From the NCBI GenBank assembly GCA_002329645.1, contig DCTS01000054.1, forward strand, positions 7,019 to 13,277: 6,259 bases of DNA. The letters run 5' to 3'. The notes beneath the pieces are model-generated. The model was not told where the DNA came from. It ran no database searches and saw nothing but the letters and a program-made list of their open reading frames with translations. The translations under genes and the position numbers were made by a program. The DNA is from Lachnoclostridium sp. UBA1434 (GTDB taxonomy: Bacteria; Bacillota; Clostridia; Lachnospirales; Lachnospiraceae). Below are positions 1 through 5,093 of the stretch, piece after piece (the stretch's first letter is position 1; each line of letters begins with the position of its first letter).

Positions 1-639
1 ATACATGTAGTACAGGGTGAAAGACAATTTGCCAAGGATAACAAGACCCTCGGCCAATTCCGTCTGGACGGAATTCCTCCGGCAAGGAGAGGCGTGCCTC
101 AGATTGAGGTTACATTTGATATAGATGCAAACGGTATCGTTAATGTATCTGCCAAGGACCTTGGTACGGGACGTGAGCAGCATATTACAATTACCGCAAG
201 CTCCAATCTTTCAGACGATGAAATTGACCGTGCAGTAAAAGAAGCCGCAGAATATGAGGCACAGGACAAGAGGCGCAAGGAAGCCGTTGATACAAGGAAT
301 GACGCAGACTCCCTGATATTCCAGACAGAAAAGGCTTTAAACGAGGTCGGAGACAAGATTAGCGACAGTGATAAGAAGACTGTTGAGGATGACCTTGCAA
401 GATTGAAGGAGCTTGTTGAAAAATCTAATCCCGAGGTCATGAGCGAGGGAGAGGTGGCAGACATCAAGGCTGCCAAGGAGAAGCTCATGAATGATGCCCA
501 GGCATTATTTGCAAAGCTTTATGAGCAGACATCAGGTACCGGAGCAGATCCCGGTGCAGGCGGCGCCGGCCCCGACATGTCAGGTACATCACAAACCTAT
601 GACGGTGATGTGGTGGACGGAGATTATAAGGAAGTATAA
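1..639 (+). CDS. dnaK: Chaperone protein DnaK (Hsp70), C-terminal part
   Basis: This is the last 212 codons of the ATP-dependent cytosolic Hsp70 chaperone; the start and the ATPase domain lie outside the window. Frame 1 is open from base 1 to the TAA at 637-639. The fragment opens in the substrate-binding beta-sandwich with the family signature VVQGERQFAKDN, followed by IPPARRGVPQIEVTFDIDANG (fragment residues about 25-45) and IVNVSAKD. The charged helical lid follows (about residues 55-175, starting near SDDEIDRAV). The protein ends in a Gly/Ala-rich disordered tail and the typical terminus DGDYKEV. DnaK works with DnaJ, encoded downstream, and with GrpE, which is probably encoded upstream. 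The tail is complete and shows no frameshift. The internal GTG at 94 is an ordinary valine codon and not a start. Identification is very secure. Confidence 0.98.
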   Translation: MHVVQGERQFAKDNKTLGQFRLDGIPPARRGVPQIEVTFDIDANGIVNVSAKDLGTGREQHITITASSNLSDDEIDRAVKEAAEYEAQDKRRKEAVDTRNDADSLIFQTEKALNEVGDKISDSDKKTVEDDLARLKELVEKSNPEVMSEGEVADIKAAKEKLMNDAQALFAKLYEQTSGTGADPGAGGAGPDMSGTSQTYDGDVVDGDYKEV

Positions 640-650
640 ATAGGTAAATC

Positions 651-688
651 TGTCCCAGAAGATTAACACAGGTTAACCTTCTGGGACA
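651..688 (+). terminator. Long hairpin after dnaK, terminator-like but without U-tract
   Basis: Bases 651-667 pair with 672-688: a 17-bp stem with one A-C mismatch (662/677) and a 4-base loop, starting 11 bases after the dnaK stop. The bases after the stem (TATCTGTAATC) are not a run of T, so this is a weak candidate for intrinsic termination. It could instead be an RNA processing or stability hairpin, or an attenuator that sets the dnaK to dnaJ ratio. Confidence 0.6.
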
Positions 689-733
689 TATCTGTAATCT
701 CGGAAGAACATAAGGAATAAATGTATATAACTG

Positions 734-768
734 ATATACTAATATGGACATTAGTATATTGGCATTTA
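734..768. repeat. Palindromic repeat, copy A
   Basis: This 35-base unit matches copy B (806-840) at 34 of 35 positions. Its first part is an inverted repeat: ATATACTAAT (734-743), 6-base spacer, ATTAGTATAT (750-759). It is followed by TGGCATTTA, shared by both copies. It could be a duplicated operator or an intergenic palindromic repeat. Confidence 0.85.
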
Positions 769-787
769 TGTATATTTGCATATTTAC

Positions 788-801
788 ATATTTGCAAATA
801 T
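788..801. repeat. 14-base perfect palindrome
   Basis: ATATTTGCAAATAT is identical to its own reverse complement. It lies between the two 35-base repeats, within a stretch where TATTTGCA and TATTTACA alternate. Its role is unknown. Confidence 0.6.
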
Positions 802-805
802 CCTA

Positions 806-840
806 ATATACTAATATGAACATTAGTATATTGGCATTTA
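806..840. repeat. Palindromic repeat, copy B
   Basis: This is the second copy of the 35-base unit, 72 bases from copy A, with a single difference (A instead of G) in the spacer of the palindrome. Arms 806-815 and 822-831 pair perfectly over 10 bases, and 805/832 add one more pair. The only change falls in the unpaired spacer, so the arms are intact in both copies. Confidence 0.85.
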
Positions 841-850
841 GGCATTAAAG

Positions 851-860
851 CATATTAGTA
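851..860. repeat. Inverted partial copy of the palindromic repeat
   Basis: CATATTAGTA is the exact reverse complement of TACTAATATG, found at 737-746 and 809-818. It may be a remnant third unit or a half-site. It is short, AT-rich and could be chance. Confidence 0.4.
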
Positions 861-873
861 CAATAGGTATTAA

Positions 874-903
874 CCGGAATGCTTCCGGCGGGCATAATAT
901 GCC
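874..903 (+). other. Two adjacent small hairpins upstream of dnaJ
   Basis: CCGGAA (874-879) pairs with TTCCGG (883-888) around a 3-base loop. Two bases later GGCATA (891-896) pairs with TATGCC (898-903) around one base. As RNA the second needs a larger loop, but as DNA it is a near-perfect palindrome. No T-run follows, so neither is a convincing terminator. They lie 34 bases or more upstream of the dnaJ ribosome binding site and do not cover it. Function is unknown. Confidence 0.45.
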
Positions 904-937
904 ATTATTAATTATGTATTGGATGCTATAAGTTATG

Positions 938-944
938 AAAGGTG
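938..944 (+). promoter_or_regulatory. Ribosome binding site of dnaJ
   Basis: AAAGGTG lies 9 bases before the ATG at 954. It supports that start over the in-frame GTG at 942, which overlaps this site and has no Shine-Dalgarno sequence of its own. Confidence 0.7.
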
Positions 945-953
945 AAGAATAGG

Positions 954-2099
954 ATGGCGGATAAAAGGGATTATTATGAAGTCCTGGGAGTAAGCAAGAA
1001 TGCAACAGAAGAAGAGCTGAAGAAAGCTTACAGACAGCTCGCCAAAAAATATCATCCGGATACCAATCCGGGAGATAAAAATGCGGAAGCAAAGTTTAAA
1101 GAAGCCTCCGAAGCTTACGCAGTACTCAGCGATCCGGAGAAGCGCAGGCAGTATGACCAGTTCGGACACGCTGCATTTGGAGAAGGATTTGGCGGGACCG
1201 GAGGCTTTGACTTTGGAAGCTTTGATATGGGGGATATCTTTGGTGATATATTTGGCGATCTGTTTGGAGGAGGCCGATCAAGACGTGCCAATAACGGGCC
1301 AATGCAGGGTGCCAATCTCAGGACTTCTGTCAGGATAAGCTTTGAAGATGCGGTATTTGGAACAGAAAAAGAGCTGGAGCTTAACCTTAAGGACGATTGC
1401 CCTACATGTAAGGGCAGCGGCGCAAAGCCGGGTACTTATCCTGAAACCTGCAGCAAATGCGGAGGAAAGGGACAGGTTGTTTATACACAGCAATCCCTCT
1501 TCGGAATGGTGCGTAATGTTCAGACATGTCCGGACTGCAGAGGAACAGGCAAGATAATAAAGGAAAAGTGCCAGGAATGCTATGGAACGGGTTATGTTGC
1601 AAGCAGAAAGAAGATAAAGGTTGGAATTCCTGCCGGTATAGACAGCGGTCAGAGCGTGAGAATAAGAGGCAAGGGAGAGCCGGGCACCAACGGAGGCCCG
1701 AGAGGTGATCTTCTGGTTGATGTGGAGGTTAGCAGGCATCCGATATTCCAGCGCCAGGATGTAGATATCTTTTCAACAGTTCCAATATCATATGCTACGG
1801 CCGTGTTGGGCGGTGAAATACGCATAAAGACAATTGACGGCGACGTGGTCTATAACGTAAAGCCGGGTACTCAGACAGACACTAAGGTCCGCCTGAAGGA
1901 TAAGGGAGTGCCTACTCTCAGAAATAAGAATGTGAGGGGCGACCATTATGTAACACTTGTTGTGCAGGTGCCGACCGGCTTAAATTCGGAGCAGAAGGAG
2001 CTGCTCAGAAGATTTGACGAGGCTTTGACAGGAAAGCGTTCGGATACTGCCGAAGCTGAAAATGACAAGGATAAATCCAAGAGAAAATTTTGGAAGTAA
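954..2099 (+). CDS. dnaJ: Chaperone protein DnaJ (Hsp40)
   Basis: This is a complete type I DnaJ of 381 residues, the usual size. It delivers unfolded clients to DnaK and stimulates DnaK ATPase activity in the cytosol. The J domain occupies residues about 5-70 with the essential HPD at 34-36. A Gly/Phe-rich region follows (about 76-107) with the repeated motif DIFGDIFGDLFGGG. The zinc-binding domain has all four CxxCxGxG repeats intact: CPTCKGSG (149-156), CSKCGGKG (166-173), CPDCRGTG (192-199) and CQECYGTG (206-213). The C-terminal substrate-binding domains follow, then a charged tail. The start at 954 gives the canonical MADKRDYYEVLG and has a ribosome binding site. The gene is separated from dnaK by 314 bases with a hairpin, so its expression may be partly uncoupled from dnaK. 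A terminator follows directly. No anomaly was seen in the protein. Confidence 0.98.
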   Translation: MADKRDYYEVLGVSKNATEEELKKAYRQLAKKYHPDTNPGDKNAEAKFKEASEAYAVLSDPEKRRQYDQFGHAAFGEGFGGTGGFDFGSFDMGDIFGDIFGDLFGGGRSRRANNGPMQGANLRTSVRISFEDAVFGTEKELELNLKDDCPTCKGSGAKPGTYPETCSKCGGKGQVVYTQQSLFGMVRNVQTCPDCRGTGKIIKEKCQECYGTGYVASRKKIKVGIPAGIDSGQSVRIRGKGEPGTNGGPRGDLLVDVEVSRHPIFQRQDVDIFSTVPISYATAVLGGEIRIKTIDGDVVYNVKPGTQTDTKVRLKDKGVPTLRNKNVRGDHYVTLVVQVPTGLNSEQKELLRRFDEALTGKRSDTAEAENDKDKSKRKFWK

Positions 2100-2109
2100 A
2101 GAAATCAGG

Positions 2110-2157
2110 CCCCATGGATGAAATATATAAAAGAATTGACATCCATGGGGTTATTTA
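2110..2157 (+). terminator. Intrinsic terminator of dnaJ
   Basis: CCCCATGGATG (2110-2120) pairs perfectly with CATCCATGGGG (2140-2150): 11 bp with a 19-base AT-rich loop. The stem ends in a GC-rich base and is followed by TTATTTA. It starts 10 bases after the dnaJ stop. It probably ends the dnaK-dnaJ transcript, so prmA would need its own promoter or read-through. Confidence 0.85.
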
Positions 2158-2258
2158 TAGTCCGTCTTTGGACAAGACCCGGGCAGATGATTATTTTGCT
2201 TGTAAAATCGGGAAAATGTTATCAGATGCTTTACTAACATATATTAATACTCTAGGTT

Positions 2259-2313
2259 AGGAGGACGGTTGCTTACCTGCAGCCCGAAAGCGGAGGGTCA
2301 GGCAATCAAATGA
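2259..2313 (+). other. Structured prmA leader with possible 14-codon leader ORF
   Basis: A strong AGGAGG (2259-2264) lies only 4 bases before a TTG (2269) that opens a 14-codon frame ending in TGA at 2311-2313. That stop is 4 bases before the prmA ATG. The same stretch can fold: GGTTGC (2267-2272) pairs with GCAATC (2302-2307), and inside it CC-GC (2276-2280, with one bulged base) pairs with GCGG (2290-2293). CCC (2283-2285) in the loop could pair with GGG (2295-2297), giving a pseudoknot-like form. prmA itself lacks a normally spaced Shine-Dalgarno sequence, so translation could be passed on from the short frame. I recognise no known riboswitch family. Both readings are tentative. Confidence 0.35.
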
Positions 2314-2317
2314 AGCT

Positions 2318-3325
2318 ATGAAGTGGATAAAAATCACCCTTGAGACTACAACAGAAGCCGTCGAGCTTATCAGCAGCATGCTGAGCGATCTGGGAATTGA
2401 AGGCGTTGAAATTGAGGACAAGGTGCCCTTGTCAAAGGAAGAGCAGGAAAGGCTTTTTATTGATATACCTGCAGAAACTGAGGCGGATGACGGTATAGCG
2501 CTGGTTAATTTTTATATAGACGAGTCTGCAGGGCTTAATGCCATCCTGGATAAAGTAAGGGCTGAACTGTCAAGCATGTCGGAGTATGTATCAATCGGAA
2601 GCGGGAAGCTTACCGTATCAGAAACGGAGGATAAAGACTGGATCAATAACTGGAAGCAGTTCTTTAAGCCCTTCAAGGTGTACGATAATATTGTGATCAA
2701 GCCGACCTGGGAGGAATATGAAAAAAGCAGTGAGGATGAGCTTGTGGTAGAGCTTGACCCGGGCATTTCCTTTGGCACCGGCTCACATGAAACTACTAAG
2801 CTTTGTATTACAGGCATAAAGAAATATTTAAAGCCCGGGATGACCATGCTTGATGCAGGAAGCGGAAGCGGCATATTATCGATAATAGCAAAAATGCTTG
2901 GGGCAGGAAGGGTAATAGGAATTGATATTGATGCCATTGCAGCATCATCAGCCGTAGAAAATGCAGGGGTAAATAATCTGGACACGTTGGTTCCTGCCGG
3001 TCCCGACGAGCTTTCCGATATATTATGCTCCGGCAATGACTGCCTTTGCTTTATGACCGGCAATATCCTTAAGGATGAAGCATTAATCAAGGCAATAGGT
3101 GAAGGCAGTCTTGATATTGCTGCGGCAAACATACTGGCAGAGGTCATAATACCCCTGACCGGAATTATAGGATATAACTTAAAGCCCGGAGGCATATTCA
3201 TAACCTCAGGCATAATCAATACCGCCGGGACACAGGTAAGGGAAGCTCTGATCAGGAACGGATTCGACATAATTGAGGAGAACCGGATGAATGACTGGCT
3301 ATCCTTTATTGCACGAAAATTATAA
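2318..3325 (+). CDS. prmA: Ribosomal protein L11 methyltransferase PrmA
   Basis: This complete 335-residue SAM-dependent enzyme trimethylates ribosomal protein L11 in the cytosol. The N-terminal L11-recognition domain (about residues 1-100) contains MKWIKITLETT. A linker with DWINNWKQFFKPFKV (107-121) follows. The catalytic domain has the family signature DPGISFGTGSHETT (147-160), SAM motif I DAGSGSGIL (179-187), motif II GIDID (201-205) and AANILAEVI (269-277). It closes with DWLSFIARKL. It is slightly longer than typical Firmicute PrmA, because a Cys-containing segment lies between the motif II strand and AANIL (about 226-252). ATG 2318 is the only start codon in frame after the TAG at 2258. 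The nearest GGAGG (2292-2296) is 21 bases upstream, which is too far for ordinary initiation. Terminators on both sides suggest a separately transcribed gene. Position after dnaJ is conserved in Firmicutes. Confidence 0.95.
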   Translation: MKWIKITLETTTEAVELISSMLSDLGIEGVEIEDKVPLSKEEQERLFIDIPAETEADDGIALVNFYIDESAGLNAILDKVRAELSSMSEYVSIGSGKLTVSETEDKDWINNWKQFFKPFKVYDNIVIKPTWEEYEKSSEDELVVELDPGISFGTGSHETTKLCITGIKKYLKPGMTMLDAGSGSGILSIIAKMLGAGRVIGIDIDAIAASSAVENAGVNNLDTLVPAGPDELSDILCSGNDCLCFMTGNILKDEALIKAIGEGSLDIAAANILAEVIIPLTGIIGYNLKPGGIFITSGIINTAGTQVREALIRNGFDIIEENRMNDWLSFIARKL

Positions 3326-3341
3326 GCAGTATTAAAGAGTA

Positions 3342-3396
3342 TTGCAGGAAGAATGCCGGTAAAAATTCTTCCTGCAACCTGTTTTAAAATGTTTTA
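3342..3396 (+). terminator. Intrinsic terminator of prmA
   Basis: TTGCAGGAAGAAT (3342-3354) pairs perfectly over 13 bases with 3365-3377 around a 10-base loop. T-rich sequence follows after CCTG (GTTTTAAAATGTTTTATT). It starts 16 bases after the prmA stop and separates prmA from the rsmE operon. Confidence 0.8.
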
Positions 3397-3422
3397 TTAA
3401 TATGTTTTGACTTAAATAAGGG

Positions 3423-3451
3423 TTGAACATTTGTTCGTAATATGCTATAAT
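3423..3451 (+). promoter_or_regulatory. Sigma-A type promoter of the rsmE operon
   Basis: A -35 box TTGAAC (3423-3428, 4 of 6 consensus positions), a 17-base spacer and a perfect -10 box TATAAT (3446-3451), with the extended -10 TG at 3443-3444. Transcription would begin near 3458, about 35 bases before the rsmE ATG. This is the best promoter in the window and should drive rsmE, the alarmone synthetase gene and the m5C methyltransferase gene together. Confidence 0.85.
3424..3437. promoter_or_regulatory. Candidate LexA (SOS) box in the rsmE promoter
   Basis: GAAC (3425-3428), 4-base spacer ATTT, GTTC (3433-3436), followed by G. The Gram-positive LexA consensus is CGAACRNRYGTTCG. Here all eight core bases and the final G match; the first C is T and one spacer purine is T. 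The site overlaps the -35 box and fills the left part of the spacer, a position typical of a repressor site. Binding is inference. Confidence 0.5.
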
Positions 3452-3479
3452 AATCAAGCGGGTAAAATATAACAAGTTT

Positions 3480-3486
3480 GGAAGGA
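3480..3486 (+). promoter_or_regulatory. Ribosome binding site of rsmE
   Basis: GGAAGGA lies 6 bases before the ATG at 3493. It rules out the in-frame TTG at 3478, which overlaps this site and would add five residues not typical of the family. Confidence 0.75.
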
Positions 3487-3492
3487 TTATTA

Positions 3493-4233
3493 ATGCACAG
3501 GTTTTATGCAACTTGCAGAGATATCAGGGATAATATAATAACTATACGGGGATTCGACGTTAATCATATAAGGAATGTCCTGCGCATGCGCAAGGGCGAT
3601 GAGCTCATAATATGTGATGGACAAGGGAAAGATTACTATTGTATAATTGATTCGGCTGACGGGGAGGCCGTCTCGGCACAGATCATTTCATCGGTTCAGT
3701 CCGACAGGGAGCTTCCTTCTAAGATTACACTTTTTCAGGGGCTTCCGAAGGCCGATAAGATGGAGCAAATAATACAAAAAGCCGTGGAGCTTGGAGTATA
3801 TGAGATTATTCCGGTGATGACCGCAAGAAGTATCGTCAAGCTGGACGATAAGAAAAGAGAAGCCATGAAGCTTAAGCGCTGGCAGGCAATAGCCGAAAGC
3901 GCCGCAAAGCAATCCCAAAGAGGCATAATACCTGTGGTAGGTGCAGTAACAGACTTTAAGGCCGCACTTGAACAGACCAAAGCAATGGATATGGCTATAA
4001 TTCCATATGAGAATGAAAGGGGCATGAAAGCAACAAGAGCTGTCATGGACAGCCTTGCAGGATATAAGACTATAGGGGTGTTTATAGGTCCCGAGGGAGG
4101 CTTTGAGGAGCAGGAGGTAAGCCTTGCCAAGGACTCAGGCATTATTCCGGTATCCCTGGGAAGGAGGATATTACGAACTGAAACGGCCGGAATATGCGCA
4201 TTATCAATGATGCTGCTTATGCTTGAGGATTAA
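3493..4233 (+). CDS. rsmE: 16S rRNA (uracil-1498-N3)-methyltransferase RsmE
   Basis: This complete 246-residue enzyme, the usual size, methylates U1498 (E. coli numbering) of 16S rRNA using SAM. It belongs to the SPOUT superfamily, which binds SAM in a C-terminal knotted domain. The N-terminal PUA-like RNA-binding part contains HIRNVLRMRKGD (25-36). The catalytic part begins near KITLFQGLPKADKMEQIIQKA and includes ELGV and SAKQSQRG. The SAM-binding knot has GPEGGF (199-204) and LGRRILRTETA (222-232). All signature residues are present. It is the first gene of an operon: the alarmone synthetase gene starts 31 bases after its stop, without an intervening terminator. The promoter upstream carries a candidate LexA site. 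In B. subtilis the orthologue yqeU also follows prmA. Confidence 0.96.
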   Translation: MHRFYATCRDIRDNIITIRGFDVNHIRNVLRMRKGDELIICDGQGKDYYCIIDSADGEAVSAQIISSVQSDRELPSKITLFQGLPKADKMEQIIQKAVELGVYEIIPVMTARSIVKLDDKKREAMKLKRWQAIAESAAKQSQRGIIPVVGAVTDFKAALEQTKAMDMAIIPYENERGMKATRAVMDSLAGYKTIGVFIGPEGGFEEQEVSLAKDSGIIPVSLGRRILRTETAGICALSMMLLMLED

Positions 4234-4264
4234 GCGGCATAGTGTATTGGGAGGTAAGTAATAT

Positions 4265-5068
4265 ATGGAAATACAGTTATGGAGAGAAATTCTTGATCCT
4301 TATTACCTTGCTGTTAATGAGCTGATAGTTAAGTTCAACCATATAATTGAGGAATACAAGCATGCGGGAACCTATTCCCCGATTGAGCTTGTGACCGGCA
4401 GGGTCAAGACAATTTCCAGTATACTTGAGAAGGCACACAAGAAGAACCTTAGTCTTGACAACTTTGAGGAGAATATAGACGATATAGCAGGAATTCGTAT
4501 AATATGCCAGTTTGTAGAGGATATCTACAAGGTTGTGGACATAATCAGAAAACGTTCCGACATGCGGATTAAATGTGAAAAGGATTATATCAAGAATATG
4601 AAGGAGAGCGGATACCGTTCTTATCATATTATTGCTTATTATAATGTTGAGACCTTAAATGGTACGAAGGAGCTGCAGGTGGAGATACAGATAAGGACTC
4701 TCGCCATGAACTTCTGGGCTACCATAGAGCATTCCCTTAGATATAAGTATAAGCAGAACATGCCTGATAATATAAGGGAAAGGCTTTCGGCAGCATCGGA
4801 TGCCGTGCTTAAGCTGGATATGGAGATGAGTTCTGTACGTGATGAGATCATGGATGCCCAGAGTTCCTTTACTATCAAGGCAAACATTGTTGCTGACATA
4901 CTGACGAGCATACAGAACTTATATGAGGTTGCCAATAAGCAGGAAGTTAAGAAGATACAGGATGAGTTCTTCAGGATATACCAGGGAGGCGACCTGTCAC
5001 AGCTAGAGAAGTTCTACAGGGAGCTGGATTGTATTGCACAGAGGTATCGGGCACAAAGCCTGCGATAG
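4265..5068 (+). CDS. relQ: RelQ-type small alarmone synthetase, (p)ppGpp synthetase
   Basis: This complete 267-residue enzyme moves pyrophosphate from ATP to GDP/GTP to make (p)ppGpp, the stringent-response alarmone. It has only the RelA/SpoT synthetase domain, with no hydrolase (HD) domain before it and no TGS or ACT domains after it. Motifs follow RelQ (SasB, YjbM) closely: SPIELVTGRVKTISSILEKA (38-57), DDIAGIRIICQF (72-83), DYIKNMKESGYRSYH (107-121) and VEIQIRTLAMNFWATIEHS (139-157). D72 and E140 match the catalytic acidic residues of the family. B. subtilis RelQ is about 211 residues. This protein carries some 55 more at the C terminus (about 213-267), predicted helical and charged, which I do not recognise. 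GGGAGG lies 10 bases before ATG 4265. It is co-transcribed with rsmE and the downstream methyltransferase gene. The cell would still need a bifunctional Rel or another hydrolase elsewhere to remove the product. Confidence 0.93.
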   Translation: MEIQLWREILDPYYLAVNELIVKFNHIIEEYKHAGTYSPIELVTGRVKTISSILEKAHKKNLSLDNFEENIDDIAGIRIICQFVEDIYKVVDIIRKRSDMRIKCEKDYIKNMKESGYRSYHIIAYYNVETLNGTKELQVEIQIRTLAMNFWATIEHSLRYKYKQNMPDNIRERLSAASDAVLKLDMEMSSVRDEIMDAQSSFTIKANIVADILTSIQNLYEVANKQEVKKIQDEFFRIYQGGDLSQLEKFYRELDCIAQRYRAQSLR

Positions 5069-5093
5069 ACAAATGTAATATCGGAGTGATTAA

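Larger units (their letters stand above)
640..953. other. dnaK-dnaJ intergenic region with hairpins and AT-rich repeats
   Basis: This 314-base gap holds no credible gene. From left to right it contains a long hairpin just after dnaK (651-688), an AT-rich stretch with two near-identical 35-base palindromic repeats (734-768, 806-840), a 14-base perfect palindrome (788-801), an inverted partial copy of the repeat (851-860) and two small back-to-back hairpins (874-888, 891-903). The dnaJ ribosome binding site follows. I found no CIRCE element (TTAGCACTC-N9-GAGTGCTAA), so HrcA control, if present, would act upstream of the window. No promoter with two good hexamers stands out. Confidence 0.8.

Noticed and set aside
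485..845. Minus-strand open frames with Tyr/Ile/Asn-rich repeated peptides in the dnaK-dnaJ gap
   Set aside because: They are translations of the AT-rich palindromic repeats; the peptide repeats mirror DNA repeats and resemble no protein.
924..932. TGCTATAAG as an extended -10 box for dnaJ
   Set aside because: It has no -35 box at a proper distance, and transcription would begin inside the ribosome binding site of dnaJ.
942..953. GTG at 942 as the dnaJ start
   Set aside because: It overlaps the ribosome binding site of the ATG at 954, and the canonical DnaJ N terminus begins at that ATG.
640..953. CIRCE operator for HrcA
   Set aside because: I found no TTAGCACTC-N9-GAGTGCTAA or close variant in the gap; it would be expected upstream of hrcA/grpE, outside the window.
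2267..2307. Resemblance to a twister-like ribozyme (CCCGAAAGCGGAGGG core)
   Set aside because: The P4 stem and the UAA cleavage-site loop expected of twister are missing, so only a general pseudoknot-like fold can be proposed.
2286..2320. Resemblance to the start of a SAM-I riboswitch (GGAGGG followed by ATGAA)
   Set aside because: The similarity is confined to a few short words, and the rest of the aptamer would lie inside the prmA coding region.
2512..3270. Long open frame of 252 codons on the minus strand opposite prmA
   Set aside because: It is fully antisense to a gene with all PrmA motifs, is Ser/Pro/Ile-rich as expected from a mirrored coding frame, and has no recognisable domain.
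3478..3492. TTG at 3478 as the rsmE start
   Set aside because: GGAAGGA at 3480-3486 serves the ATG at 3493, and the five extra residues are not typical of RsmE.
3581..3592. 12-base perfect palindrome TGCGCATGCGCA
   Set aside because: It lies inside rsmE and encodes conserved residues of the HxxNVLRMRKGD motif, so codon constraint and chance explain it.
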